NCBI GenBank assembly: GCA_949592205.1
Contig: CATIUR010000004.1
Location: 84,977,337 to 85,041,336 of the forward strand
Length of the DNA: 64,000 nucleotides
Source: Helichrysum umbraculigerum
Taxonomy: Eukaryota > Streptophyta > Magnoliopsida > Asterales > Asteraceae
Direction: 5' to 3'
Shown: positions 11,661-23,700 of the stretch, piece after piece
Numbering within the stretch: position 1 is the stretch's first letter
Layout: every line of letters begins with the position of its first letter
Notes under the pieces: generated by a model
Seen by the model: the letters and a program-made list of their open reading frames with translations, nothing else
What the model was told of the DNA's origin: nothing
Database searches by the model: none
Program-made: the position numbers and the translations under genes

Positions 11661-13019
11661 AGGTCTGATAACGGGTTTTTGAGCCAAAAACGAGTTTTTC
11701 GGTTTCCGTTGGGTCCGATTCTTTTACCCAACCCATTTTTGGACATTTTAAGCATGTATAAACCATAATAACGTAAAAATAAGTAAAAACGGGGAGTTTT
11801 GGGTTTTTGTCGGAAACTTACAAAGCGTCGGATGAGAAATCCGAAAAGATAGGAATGTAGATCATTGCGAGGTGATGCTTTTCTTCCAAACGGAGGGTAT
11901 AATCTGTGACACCCAGTCAAAAATGACCCAAAATTAGGTCCAAATTGGAACTTTTACGTCGCGTATTATATACGTATTAACATTCAAGTACTCAAGTATT
12001 ATATATATACGTATATATATAACCCGAAACGATTATTTTATAATCACGTATACACAACCCTGTCAGAACGCATAAACTAAAAATGTGCAATTGTTTAAAA
12101 CATTTTTAAATAAAGTATTATTGTTGAGAATAATAATTACTTACTCCGTTAGAAATCTAAATACATTTTGGACACTTAAAACTATCCGTATATTTTAAGT
12201 AAAACAAAGATACAAATTTATATCGCCGTAAAAACATTTTTATAAAACATTTCAATTAAAAATATATACGATTATATTTTTAAAGATTTATCATTTTAAA
12301 AGATTATACTACTTTACGATCGGGTACGCGAACACGGGTACCACCTAACACAATTATTGGAGGCCGGTATACACCGACCTCAATTATTTGATACACACAC
12401 GCACCACTCTGTTCTCTATCTCTTCTCTGATCTTTCTCTCTCGCTCTCTGCTCTCTTCTCTCGGCTTCAACTTCAAACAACAACAACATCAACCATTATC
12501 ATCATCATTGTATCATAATTATCATCCTTTTCTTCCTCCTCTCGGCACTACACCACCATCACCGGTCATCAAACTACAACCGGAGTAACATTCAGTTCGG
12601 TAGCAGTAGCTCACCACTTTCATCATCATTATTCCATCGTCATCATCATCACTGTTGTGTACCACCTCCTCGGCTCCACCACCCTCACCCTCGGCTCCCA
12701 TCACCCACCGTGAGCATCCTCCACTTTTTCTTAAAGTTTAAGTTGAGTTTATAAAGTTTATATTATTAGATTTTGATGTTAAATTCGTTTGCTATATCCG
12801 AGATTAGGAGTTAAAATCTGGTTGTGAAACTTGTGATTGATGGTGCGGCTATATCACTTAACAGAAACGGGTATGGTATAAACAGAAGGAAAACGAATTG
12901 GTCTCAAGTTGATGAGATTTTGTTACACAAATTCTATAGCTACGTGATATCATATCATATATTATAATTAAAATTTTAAGGCCATACATATATATAATAA
13001 GCAATGTTTAAACAAACTT

Positions 13020-13114
13020 AGGCAATAGCCTAGTGGTTAAAACTTGAGGTGTGAAGTGTGAGGTCACAGGTTCGAGACCCCTGTTACCTGTTCTGATTTT
13101 TTTTTTTTTTTTTT
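13020..13114 (+). repeat. tRNA-derived SINE-like insert in the F 5' LTR
   Basis: RNA polymerase III style A box TAGCCTAGTGG (13026-13036) and B box GGTTCGAGACC (13069-13079) are 43 nt apart and followed by a T run (about 13098-13114), which would also terminate Pol III. The second LTR copy has it at 30695-30790, so it was in the LTR before F transposed. It is too short and non-cloverleaf for a real tRNA gene. Most likely a SINE head or fossil. Confidence 0.5.
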
Positions 13115-13521
13115 GGGTTGACTTGTTATGTAGGTATATATATCTATATACAACATTAAGAATATTTTGTTAACAAATGCCATAAAATATGCAACGAATC
13201 GTACATAATTCGACTCAAACGATCCTTCGAAACAATAAAATTATTTGTATGTTTTGACAAGCCATCTAATACTTATATTAATATATCTTTTACGCTTAGG
13301 ACGTTAGGAGGTTACGAATTGGATATTACTTGCGGTTAGGAACGCTAGCACCCACAGGTGAGTCTCGCAACCCCCTTTTTACTGTTTTACTGTTTTGGGG
13401 GATGTGCATTACTTGTTTACTGAAATTACTCGTTTTACTTGAATACATCTACAAATGTATTGATTGCTTACGTGTACTTACTGCGTTACAAACTTACAAA
13501 CAAAATGCGTTACTGATTTAC

Positions 13522-13526
13522 AAACT
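13522..13526. repeat. Target-site duplication of copia A (left copy)
   Basis: AAACT, repeated at 26698-26702. The uninterrupted site is preserved in the F 3' LTR near 31197-31208 (TTTACAAACTCACTG), which confirms a clean 5-bp duplication. Confidence 0.95.
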
Positions 13527-14108
13527 TGTAAGTCCCCTAGTTTTAGGATCGATAACTTCGTTATCTGTAGTATTAAGGTGCGGAATCCCTCAATACGGTG
13601 TTATCTTACTAACAACGAATATGTTCGTATTGCGTTTAACTAGACTTAGCTTTAAACAACGAATCGTCAAAGCCTAGTCGATAGGTTATGTTTTTCTCTG
13701 GTTTGCTGGAATCGCAGGTTTGGAATATGCAAAAGTTGTTAACGATTTTCTAAGGAAAATCGTTTAAATAGTTCTGTCCGGCTCGGCTCGCATGGGCCTG
13801 CGAGTTCGGTCCAACTCGCAGCCCAAGCCCAACTCGGAGCTCGGCTCGCCAGACTGATACCTCGCGAATTCAGAACTCACCTCACAGCTCAACTCGCTGC
13901 GACCTGAGATCTCGACTCGCCTCGCATCAAACGTCTGTTTATTTATTTCGTATTTAACATTCGTCTAACTTAGCAAAACAATATGTTTAACGAATATCAC
14001 TAACAAAACAAATATTCATTTACAAATCTAAACCAATATACAAACATAATAATAATTACACTAGTCCTATTTCAAGCTAGATCTGTTGTCACAATCTATG
14101 TCCCAACA
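13527..14108 (-). repeat. Element A 3' LTR
   Basis: 582 bp; on the minus strand it starts TGTTGGGACATAG and ends GGGGACTTACA. A TATTTAAA box reads on the minus strand at 13770-13763. Immediately upstream (13785-13932) is a cluster of ACTCGC/GCGAGT motifs. By eye it is indistinguishable from the 5' LTR at 26116-26697. Confidence 0.95.
13785..13932. promoter_or_regulatory. ACTCGC motif cluster in the A 3' LTR
   Basis: Repeated AACTCGC, GACTCGC, GGCTCGC and one GCGAGTT, directly upstream of the TATTTAAA box in element sense. The same cluster lies in the 5' LTR at 26374-26521 and similar ones in the 5' UTR (25686-25905) and upstream of the accessory gene (18668-18858, 19109-19335). None was noticed in the coding exons. 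Confidence 0.6.
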
Positions 14109-14164
14109 GACTCCCCCTTGACAATAGCTCTAGCGTCTTTATCTTCACGCTTTGTCTTTGGTCT

Positions 14165-15189
14165 TCATTTGTAAATCTTACTTCCTGCGTAAATCTTCAT
14201 CTTGATACAAGTTTTAACCATCAACTGATAATCTCTTGCTAAATCAGCCCATTCAATAGTCGTCAAAATTCTGTTCTCATTCAACTTTAACAGATCTTTT
14301 CTCGACATATTCATCAGGTGTCGATGATCATAAACTCTAAAGATTTCTCTTTCACCACCTTCAACCTCATTATCAGCTTCAACCATAACAGCTTCTCCAG
14401 TTCCTGAATCCACGTGCCAACTCTTCATATTTCCCAAAATATCCTGTGGCATTGTCTTCAGTGGAATCTGTTGTATGCATCTAACAGCTGGGTAAACTTT
14501 CTTCCTTCTTCTTCTTCCTGTTCTTTGACTTCTCTCTTGTAATTTCACAGTCTTTCCCTTTCTTGGCTTAATCTGAACAAACTTATTCGTACCAACCTCA
14601 TGTCTAATGATTCTTTCAACACGATCAGCATAATCATCACGACTTGGGTTGTTAATCTCTAATCTAGCCAAATCACGTATTTCATAACGTGGTAGAGAAC
14701 TAAAAACTGCAAGCTTTCTTTCAAAATATTGAACTCCGTCAAACCTTTTGATCGCAAAAAGCTTTAGTTCTGAGTCAAAGTACCAACCAATAATCCCTTT
14801 ACGTGGTACACGCTTTTTCGTAATATCAACTTCAGAAATTCCAATCTTCTTCTTCTTCTTTGGAAGTTTCCTAAGTACAACAGCAGGATTCTTGGTTTGA
14901 ACAAGAACTTCTTCTTCTTCATCAGAGGTTGAATCATCAATATCTTCATCTATATCGACAATTGTTGGACCTTGTTCATTTTCAATAACAACTTCTGTCC
15001 TAGATGGGCTCACATGGTGTTCATCAATGTTTGCATCTAGATCTACACCCATGTCTTGCACATTCTCAGGTACAGCAGTCCAATCTGTAGGTGGTAGAAA
15101 TTCTCCATCCTCAAGATCAAAATCAATGTCTTCATCTATCTCATCAAAAATATCATCTTCCGATTCAGATAGATCAAGCATCTCCAATC
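14165..15189 (-). CDS. Accessory gene exon 5: C-terminal domain shared with element B
   Basis: The frame opens after a TTCTCTTAG acceptor with GA completing the split codon, then 340 codons. Residues 1-130 are strongly acidic. About 130-340 is a globular domain whose pattern (KRFDGVQYFERKL, LPRYEIRDLARL, N.....DYADRVE.I.R.E) matches the C-terminus of the element B 607-aa ORF (KRLDGIQYFRRSL, LPKHDIVRLTQL). A basic stretch of five consecutive Arg/Lys (RRRRKK) lies near residue 225. Unrecognised family. Confidence 0.8.
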
Positions 15190-18100
15190 CTAAGAGAAAA
15201 ACATAAATACAAATATATTAATAATTCAAATTCTTTATTGATTTCCCTGAACCAATCTAAGAATTTCTTTATTAATTCTTTTGTATATTTTAACCTAACA
15301 TATAAACGCAATATAAATATAACTTATAAAATCTTTTATTGATTACCCTGAATCAATCTAAAATCTCTTAAGTCTACTTAACAAATATTAATTAATTTTA
15401 AATTCTAATGCATTGTGAATAATCACCAAACATTTAAATTTACTATTAATTACCTTATATAATTTCCAAGTGTTAATTGATCTCATTCATTATCAATTTA
15501 ACCTTTAAATTATATATCATTTGTCTAGTTAATACGAATACATTTTTAACTTGTTAATTACTTATAAACCTTACGGTCTTAAGTCTATAATCAAATCTAA
15601 AATGCATATGTTATTATAAAATTATGACCGCCGAAATTAATCGGAACACGCCGCTCGACTACTCAATAAGTCAGAAGTCTTTCGATCACTATTTTATCTT
15701 AACATAATTTTATAAACTTAAATTACCAAACATATTTTACTTAAAATAATAATAACCCTAAGCCAAATATATTTACACAATAATTAAGTTTACACTTGTT
15801 CACTACAAACTATTACAAATATTACAGTACTAAGATAATACTAAGCTATCTTACCAGCTTCAGTATCACCCGATACAGTCTTATCTGCACTTGTACCCAC
15901 TCCAGAACCACTAGCACCAGCACCAGACTCCCCCTGAATAGTAGCTTGCTCACTAGTCTTTGAAGGACCAGTCTGCTCACCACTCGGTGCATTGGGATCA
16001 TCGTCCTTGTCTTGATCTCTCTTTCTCTTCAACTCATTCTCTCTGCAAGACTCCAGATATACCAATATCTCCCCCTGAGCAGGCTGTCCTGAATGCGATC
16101 TCAAGACCAGACTCTCTAAAGAAGATAACTTCAGTCTCTGTACAGTGAAGTCTGCAAGTAACGTCTCATGAGTCTTCATCAACAGATTGTACGATTCACT
16201 CTGCTTGAGTATCTGTTGTGAAAGAAGAAGATTGCTCGACACCAGCTCTGGAATCTGAGAAGTAAGCTTCTCCAAATCCTTTACCCTCGACTCTAAGGAT
16301 GTAATCCTTTCAGCATCAGTCGTTGGAGTAACAGGTATCGTTCTAGGTCCAGGCGGTGTAAGAGACTCAATATGCCAGTCTCTGGTAAGCGGTGTATGAG
16401 GTTGAGACAAAGCTTGCGTAAGCAAACTTGTCGCAAATCTAGCTGTTTTGTTCGTCGGAAAATTAGCTCCATGAACTAGATCAGCAACCTCATGCTGTAA
16501 AGTTAAACACAATTAAAATCAGTTATTGTTACAGATTACTCCGTCTCAAACTCTAATTAATTGCATAACACTCATAGTTATAGAATTTATATCTCATACT
16601 TGAAGCGGTAAAGACATCGATTCCGTAACCACCGGTGCAACCATCTCCACCTGTGGTGTATCCTGAGAAACTTCTCGAATAGTAAGCGTTCTCGGACGCT
16701 TCATCAAAGGAATCTCAACTTCCTCAGTACCTTCCTCCAGAATACTCTTACCCTTCCTCTTCTTTTCAGAAGCAGATGGAGGAGGAGAAGGTGTATTATC
16801 AGAATCTTCATCTGAAGCCGTCTCACCATCACGACCTCTAGATGATCTAACAGGATCCTAAATTTTAAATATATTAAACATTTATGATTAGCGTAAGCTC
16901 TATCATACAAGTTCTATATATTTAAGATTAATCAGATATAATACCTCAGTTGGTACAACAACTGATCTATCAAGCTGTATCTGCTCATCCTCAAGTAATA
17001 TAACTTCTGGATGTGCAGCCTCAGCTTCAGCTTCCTGTTCGTATAATGATATTTATATTTTTTTAAAATCAGAAATAATATCCAATTTACTAAATATCTA
17101 ATATCAGAATCATTATATAATAATATTATGCATCTATGATCAATAAAAACAATCTATCAACTAAGCATCTATATTATTACATAAGTAACAGATTACCTCA
17201 GGTGGTGCCAAGTAACTCTCAATGTCTTGAAGCAAAGGATTTGTCTCATCATCATTCTGCTCCAAAACTTCTTGCACAACCTGTGCAGCAACCTCTTGAT
17301 TCACCTGCTGATCCACCTGACCAGCCTGAATAAGAACATCCTCAAGGAGCCCTTGTGGATCTTCAGGTTGAGCTTCCTCAGCTACAGGTGCAGGTACAAC
17401 ATCAGCAACAGCAGGAGCAACAACAGCAGCAGGAGCTACGTCCAACCACCCATGATTTGGCGGTGCAACGTAGTTCGGATCAACAATATATCCAAAAAGT
17501 GGTCTAATTTCCGGTTTCACCACTCCTTCCTTCCTAATCGTCTGCATAAACATGGCATTATAACCACGTTGATCAATGGTATTCACCGATAAAAACGGCT
17601 CAGGAATAACCAAGTTCGGTAGACGCGCACGTATGATAAGCATACAAAACCTCGGGTAGATCATAAATCTAGATCTAACAGAACCCGATATCTGTCTAGC
17701 TATCTCTCCAAAAATGTAATCACAAAAACTGTATGGTTTATTGTAAACCAGTGACAGTACAGCCGATAGAATCGCAGGGCTCAACTCATCAAAGCCACCT
17801 TTCTTTGCTGCGAAGACTATATTCATCACGTGCCAAAGAAACCTCCACTGACCAATGACCAGAGGCTTCTGGAACTGACGTCCACGCCTGTCTCCTGTAT
17901 ATCCCATACGTCCAATAGCACCCTCAATAAAGTCCATAGGATACTCAATATCCCCGTTCTCCTGTTCTACCGTACCTAGCTGCAAAATCTCACGAAGATT
18001 ACCAGCTGAAAAGGTAACAGGTTGTCCACCAACTGTAGCTCGAATCTCTGGCGGAGTGACAGATTCGTCATAAACAATATCCGTCCAGAAATCGTTCAGT

Positions 18101-18252
18101 ATAGTCTGTGAGATAGGAGGATTGGCCGTAATGGCATATCTAATCCTTGATCGTGCTAGAAAACGTAATATATCAGCAACCCTGTCAGCCCGTTTGGCCT
18201 CAAGGTTCAGATCAACCAGGATGTTGTGACCCTTATCAAATGCTCTAGCCAT
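14165..18252 (-). CDS. Element A accessory gene: five-exon spliced ORF of about 1022 aa
   Basis: Proposed exons in gene order: 18252-17197, 17034-16945, 16857-16600, 16494-15855, 15189-14165. All introns are GT-AG (162, 87, 105 and 665 nt), and reading phases match at every junction (0, 0, 0, 1), with no stop until TGA at 14165. Exon 5 has no suitable ATG at its start, as expected of an internal exon. Parts: an N-terminal domain of 352 aa, an acidic linker, basic nuclear-localisation-like patches (EKKRKGK, KRPR), a coiled coil, and a C-terminal domain shared with the 607-aa ORF of element B. A TTTATTACAG acceptor lies 2 nt before the ATG, so the mRNA probably has a further noncoding 5' exon. 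The gene occupies the env-like position of SIRE-type elements, but I see no signal peptide or membrane segment. Function unknown. Confidence 0.8.
15855..16494 (-). CDS. Accessory gene exon 4: coiled coil and Gly/Ser tail
   Basis: 640 bp, starting HEVADL after a TTTACAG acceptor and ending in phase 1 before GGTAAGA. Residues about 65-140 form a heptad-rich helix (ITSLESRVKDLEKL). The tail is Lys/Arg/Asp then Gly/Ser/Ala-rich low complexity. If the donor is not used the frame stops at 15841 (TAG), giving a shorter isoform. Confidence 0.7.
16600..16857 (-). CDS. Accessory gene exon 3: NLS-like basic patches
   Basis: 258 bp, 86 codons, phase 0 at both ends, bounded by AAATTTAG| and CAA|GTATGA. 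Ser/Pro/Asp-rich, with KKRKGK near residue 34 and KRPR near 54, both plausible nuclear localisation signals. The 607-aa ORF of element B has a comparable RGKRPRD patch before its coiled coil. Confidence 0.7.
16945..17034 (-). CDS. Accessory gene exon 2: acidic linker
   Basis: 90 bp, 30 codons, phase 0 at both ends, bounded by ACGAACAG| and GAG|GTATTA. Encodes an Ala/Glu-rich segment that continues the acidic tail of exon 1. Too short to be seen as an ORF by itself; supported by phase consistency with its neighbours. Confidence 0.65.
17197..18252 (-). CDS. Accessory gene exon 1: conserved N-terminal domain
   Basis: 352 codons from ATG (MARAFDKGHN) to a GAG|GTAATC donor. The globular part is about residues 20-280. 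Motifs include FLARSRIRYAITANPPI, a VGGQPVTFS strand pair and LREILQLG. After residue 285 it becomes Ala/Val/Pro-rich, then acidic. I recall similar proteins next to copia elements in daisy-family genomes. The pattern I..(L/V)GGQP...L.LG is also seen in the 469-aa ORF of element E, a plant transposon protein/ATHILA ORF1-like family, so distant relationship is possible. The longer open frame to 18273 includes leader codons. Confidence 0.75.
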
Positions 18253-18667
18253 ATCTGTAATAAATACAAACAACAGATATAATTTAATGCACGATAAAAA
18301 ATATTTAAACTATTATGTATTATGAATCGAGATTCATCAAACATCTTAGTTTAAAATTGTAATTATATATAACTTGATACAAAAATAATCTCAAGTCGTA
18401 TATAAAAATTTTACTTATAACTAAAAAGTCTTAAGTCTAATTTAAATCACGTTAGGTACTTGTTATTTTAATAAAAATCTCAAGTCGTTAACGTTAAAAA
18501 TTATACCGCTAATGTGAAATTAGGACACGCCACTAATTTTCTTCTTAAATTAGTAGACTTTCGATATAATCATATAAGAATTAACACAAATCCATTTCAT
18601 AAAAGTTATTACTTAAAAAGTCTTAACATTTATATCACTACTTTAAAAAATAAAATTTTTCTAAGTA

Positions 18668-19335
18668 CTGGACTCGCATAAACTGGCCTAACGAGGTGAG
18701 GTCAACTCGTTTTGCTTATGAACTCGCTAAACTTATAAACTCGCTACATTGATCAACTCGCTAAAGTTATTTAAGTGAACTCGCTAATCTCATGGATTCG
18801 CTAGTCAACTCGCTGCGAGTTGATTCAAAATGTCAACTCGTTCGATGAACTGCCGTCGCGAGGTTACACTTAAAATCGATTAATCTTGTAATTTTAACAT
18901 GATCTATCGATTGATTCACGTTCATTAATGTTCGTTTAACATAAACCCTAAAGATCTATGTCCAATAACATCGTAATCGACGCAAATCGTTTAGTTTTTA
19001 ACCCGAAACCCTAAGTTTTATAAAAACTTCGATTTCTTGTTATTTACACGGTGAAATCCGTTGGTTTATACCTCAAAATGTTCGCAATATGAAGGTGTAT
19101 AAAGTCCTCGGATTGAATAACTCGTTCCCGTAATCTAAGAATCGAAATCAAACGAAAACAATAAATCGCCTCGTTTCGCCTTGTTGACGGATTCGCAAGC
19201 TTTACTGAACTCGCGAAGTATGTGGGTTCGGTGGGTTGGTCTGACTCGTTTGACCACCTTTATACTTTACATTCGATTCGCGAGATTTGAAGCGGACTCG
19301 CAAGTTGATGTCAACTCGCAGAAACAATGAAAAAC
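18668..19335 (-). promoter_or_regulatory. ACTCGC/GCGAGT arrays and TATA box upstream of the accessory gene
   Basis: Two clusters flank a minus-strand TATA box. At 18668-18858 AACTCGC recurs about every 15-30 bp, including the palindrome AACTCGCTGCGAGTT (18813-18827). At 19109-19335 there are AACTCGCGAAG, GATTCGCGAG, GACTCGCAAG and others. The motif matches that in the element's LTRs and 5' UTR, implying shared regulation. Confidence 0.5.
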
Positions 19336-20079
19336 GCGAATTTTAATTCTAAGTATAAATAAAAACCCGATATTTTCACAAGTCTAAATTATAATTAATT
19401 TTCACTTGTATTTGTCACGTTGTTCAACTCAAAAACATTCAGTATGATTTAATTCCGAAGGGTAAGCATAATTAACACAAAAATTAAAAACTAAAACAAA
19501 ATTACATAATCATAGGTATCAAGTACCATTTTATTAAACACTTGAAACAAAATAAAATACATACACAAAATGAATAAGAATTTATCTGCTTAGGGATCAT
19601 ATTAGTAAGAATAAGCAATTCATGATATATTTAAAAAGTTTAAGCAGATTGGTAGTATACATACCTCATGAAATTCAAATAAATTACTATAAAATTACAA
19701 CTAAATATATCATTTATACATTTATATTTATAAAACTATATCTTAGGTACCTTTATCCACATAGCATAATTAATAAATGCATTACGCACATAAAGTAAAT
19801 ATTTTAATTATAGATAGTTCAAGACGATTACCAGTATATGATCCACATAAACAAATTATACTCAATTTTCTAAGCAAACTCTTTATTGTTAGTATGAGAA
19901 TTATCAAGTGCTTCCTATTATATGACATACTGAAGAATTCAAGTAAAACACATAACACTGTATCATTAAATTTTCAAGGTAGCGGTTACTAAATGATGTA
20001 TCTTTTCGAAACATATAACATACACTTGAATTTTTACGGTTAGACAAATATCAAACATACTTTGAATATGCTATGTTAT

Positions 20080-20400
20080 CTAAGTCTGTACGTAGTACAA
20101 CAGAAGATTCCTTCTAGCATAATTCAAAATATATTTGAGAATATTAATTTAATTAAAGGTTTCAGTTCTGTACATAGTACAACATAGTTACCAGTAATTA
20201 AATTAATACCCATATTGCTACTATTTGTCACTTTAATTAAAATGCATGATAACAGTGTATGGTAATACCATCATTCAACATTTAAGACTTAATGTCATAC
20301 ATCATAGAATAGTTACACAAAATAATAAACAAGTAGTTAATTAAATTCTTAAGACTTAGAAAATTTCATATAATTTGCCTACCAGTACATCATATGATGA
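20080..20400 (-). ncRNA. Hairpin module of copia element A
   Basis: Read on the minus strand: block ATGATGTACTGGTAGGCAA (near 20398-20375), block GATGTATGAC..AAGTCTTAA (near 20310-20288), then hairpins TGTAC-TAT-GTACA (20181-20169) and TGTAC-TAC-GTACA (20099-20087). The same blocks in the same order occur in the gypsy-type elements X and E and in copia B. It lies about 350-650 nt downstream of the pol stop. Confidence 0.55.
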
Positions 20401-20668
20401 AGCCATCTAAAATTTTACTAAAAATAGACAAATTATAACTTGTGGATATAGGTGTATAATCAAATAAATATAAACACATACCTGATAGAACCGCTGTAGT
20501 TCTAAAGCAACTTTATTTGAACCTACTACCATATCATACTTAGGACTTAAGCTTTATTATTGTGAAGCTTATTCTCCTAATGTACTATCATTTCCCGTAG
20601 TTTTTGCAAATAAAAACTTAAATGAAGGCGATTCCCCTTAGGTAACAAGCAAATGAATGCCATACGCC

Positions 20669-20690
20669 TTTTTTTTTTTTTTTTTTTTTA
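20669..20690 (-). other. Poly(A) tract 51 nt after the element A pol stop
   Basis: 22 consecutive T on the plus strand, so A in element sense. Copia B has a 43-nt tract at the equivalent place (50877-50919, 43 nt after its pol stop). It could be the fossil of a polyadenylated RNA junction between the pol unit and the downstream module. Confidence 0.6.
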
Positions 20691-20741
20691 ATAATAAACA
20701 CATAAATACTAACTATTACAAGAATACCCTTGGAAGACTAA

Positions 20742-23700
20742 TCACTCTGGATTTCTCATTCCGTTTAGTTGAACCAACGTCTCAAATCTTGCTCTGTCGA
20801 ACGCCTTTGTGTATAAGTCTGCTAAGTTATCCAATGATGGAACCTTAACTAACTTTATCAATTTCTTTTCAGCACAATCTCTAATAAAATGATGTCGAAT
20901 ATCAATATGCTTAGTTTTACTGTGCTTTACTGGATTATTGGTGATCGACATAGTAGATTCGTTATCAATCATCATAGGAGTATTGGTTATATTTAACCCG
21001 TAATCCCGCAGTTGCTGTTGAATCCAAAGAACTTGCGAGCAACAGCTGCCAGCTGCAACATACTCAGCTTCACATGTAGAAATGGCTACCGAGGTTTGCT
21101 TCTTGCACTGCCAGGATACTAATCTACCTCCTAGGAATTGACATCCTCCGGTCGTAGATTTCCTATTCTGATTGCATCCTCCATAATCCGAATCAGTATA
21201 AGCTACGAGATCTAAGTCTCCATCAATCGGATACCAAAGACCCAGCTTAGGTTTCCCTTTGAGGTAACGAAAGATTCGTTTAACAGCTTGCATGTGTGAC
21301 TCTTTCGGATTAGCCTGATATCTTGCGCATAAACAAACAGCAAACATTATGTCAGGCCTAGAGGCTGTTAGATACATTAGTGATCCGATCATGGCTCTAT
21401 AAAGAGTTGGATCCACATCGCTATCACTCGATGTATCTGGACCTAATCCATGATTGACTGGAATTGGAGTATTGTAGACCTTACTTTCATCCATCTTGAA
21501 ACGTTCTAATAGCTCATATGTATATTTAGATTGATGAATAAAGAATCCATCCTTCTTTTGATCAACTTGTAATCCTAAGAAGAAATTCAACTCTCCCATT
21601 GCAGACATTTCAAACCTTTTTCTCATGACTTTCTCAAATTCTTGACACATCTTTTCATCAGACGATCCAAAGATAATGTCATCAACATACACTTGTACAA
21701 GAAGAAAGTCTTTCTTTTTCCACTTCACAAATAGTGTACTATCAATTGATCCTCTTGTAAATCCATTCTCAAGTAGATACGTTGATAGTGTTCCATACCA
21801 TGCCCTAGGTGCTTGATGTAATCCATATAGAGCCTTATTCAAACGATATACTCTATCTGGATACTCAGGATTAGCAAACCCTGGCGGTTGTGAAACATAC
21901 ACCAATTCTTCCACTTTGCCATACAAAAAGGCACTCTTAACATCCAACTGATACACTGTTATACCATAATATGATGCGAATGCTAAGAATACTCTAATTG
22001 CTTCTAGCCTAGCAACTGGTGCAAACACTTCATTGTAATCAATACCTTCTTGTTGATTAAAACCTTGAACCACTAGACGAGCTTTATTGCGAGTAACGAT
22101 ACCTTTATCATCTCTCTTACACTTAAATACCCATCTAGTTCCAATTGGATATTCTCCCTTTGGTAGGTCAACCAACTCCCATACTTGTAATTTAGAGAAC
22201 TGAGATAGTTCTTCTTGCATTGCTTCTACCCACGAGTTTTCTTTTAAAGCCATTTGAACATTTTTAGGCTCGACTTGTGAGATAAAGCATGAATATAGAC
22301 ATTGATTAGGAATCCCTGTCTCTTTCATTGCAGTATACAAGCTTTGGTATTCAGAATTCTCAGACGTATTAGTTCTGGATTGATGCCTAGTTTGAACCGG
22401 AGTATTAATATCACCGATGATGTTTTCAACTGGATGATCCTTACTCGTTCTAGTTGTAGTAACTGGCTCAACTGGTATCTCATCTTCCAAATTAGTACCA
22501 ATTTCTTCCAATTCAGGTACATCTTCCGTACGTGCTGAAGATATTCTTAGATGTTTCAAAGGAGTAAGTATGTCATCAAACTTTGTATGAAGATCATCAA
22601 GATCTTCTGTTTCTAGAGACTTATCCTCTGAAGGTTTTTGTGACTCACTTGTGGAAGCTTTATCTGAGTCAACAGTAGTCTTGATTCCAGACTGCTTAAC
22701 ACTCGATGTTGAAGCGGGACCAATATTCTCATCTTCAAACACTAAATGTTCAGCTATCTCTGAATCACTGACATAGTCACTAATAGGAACTTTAAATGAT
22801 GCAAAAAGATCAGAATAATCAAATTGCCAATCTAAGCCCTTATGAACATCCGGTGAATAGCTTGTAACCTCAATATTATAAACTACCTCCAAACGTCCTG
22901 TGACTTTATTAAAGACTCTCTTATTTGGCGAATTGGGCATATAACCTAGGAAAAATCCTTCGTCAGCCTTCTCACCAAATTTTGCTTGATGTCCAGTCTT
23001 TAATATGGTGCATGAAACTCCAAAGGGTTCAAACCCTTTTAAGTTAGGTTTCTTATTGTTCAAAAGCTCATAACAAGTCTTGTTATGTCTCTTAACCGTA
23101 AGAACTCTATTAAGAACATAACATGCTGTATTCACTGCTTCTGCCCAAAAGATGACCGGAAGCTTTGAATCAGCAAGCATTGTTCTAGCAGCTTCAATCA
23201 ACGTTCTATTCTTCCTTTCAGCAACACCATTCTGTTGACGTTCATAAGGTGCACTGAATTGATGTAATATCCCTTTGCTTAAGCAATAGATATTCAACGT
23301 TGAATTCTTAAATTCTGTTCCATTGTCACTACGAATACGCTTAACTCTCTTTTTATAGACATTCTCTACTAGATCAAAGAACTCAATTAGAATTCCAGGA
23401 GTCTCATCCTTTGATCCCAAAAAGAATACCCATGAGAATCTAGAATAGTCATCTGTGACAACCAAACAGTACCATTTGCCACCTAGACTTCTCTTGCTTA
23501 TAGGGCCGAAGAGATCCATATGTAGCAATTCAAATGGCGAGGAGATAGAGTTTTCAGTCTTAGGTCTGTGTGGTTTCTTGTGCTGCTTTCCTTTCATGCA
23601 AGGAACACACTTATCCTCAGACTCGAAACGTTTTTGTGGTACACCTAGAACCAAACCATTTTTGGTTATATAATTCATCTTTCTCCAGTTTAGATGTGCC

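Larger units (their letters stand above)
9979..11904 (-). repeat. Element D 5' LTR, segment 1 (interrupted by F)
   Basis: In plus view the LTR starts TGTAACACCCCC. It is interrupted at 11904 by F, resumes at 32292-32794, is interrupted by E, and ends at 41724-41831 with GGGTGTTACA, giving about 2.5 kb. It contains a conserved Tekay LTR core (GGTAGCGCTACTACC, near 10571) also seen in F and C, a GC-rich palindromic repeat (11094-11160) and a dense GCGACAC/GTGACG motif array (11270-11660). The roughly 63-codon ORF at 11005-11196 is an artefact of the GC-rich repeat. Confidence 0.85.
11905..13526 (+). repeat. Element F 5' LTR, left part
   Basis: First 1.6 kb of the LTR, matching 29580 onward almost base for base. 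It includes a CT-rich stretch (12405-12470) typical of a transcription start/leader, trinucleotide-like CAT/CAC repeats, and a tRNA-derived SINE-like insert at about 13020-13114. It is interrupted after AAACT (13522-13526) by copia A and continues at 26703. Small ORFs at 12304-12704 are low-complexity shadows. Confidence 0.88.
18273..20668 (-). other. Element A intergenic region: motif arrays, promoter-like sites and hairpin module
   Basis: Noncoding, between pol and the accessory gene. Contains the hairpin module (about 20085-20400), nothing recognisable from about 19400 to 20050, the ACTCGC array at 19109-19335, a minus-strand TATAAAAC (19022-19015) followed by a telo-box-like TTAGGGTTTCGGG, and a second array at 18668-18858. 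This arrangement suggests a separate promoter for the accessory gene. Confidence 0.5.

Noticed and set aside
12304..12704. Three overlapping 60-66 codon ORFs, repeated at 29979-30379
   Set aside because: Low-complexity CT/CAT-rich LTR sequence of element F, open in several frames at once; no domain.
13026..13079. Functional tRNA gene
   Set aside because: A and B boxes are present but no acceptor or anticodon stems can be folded; SINE-like fossil preferred.
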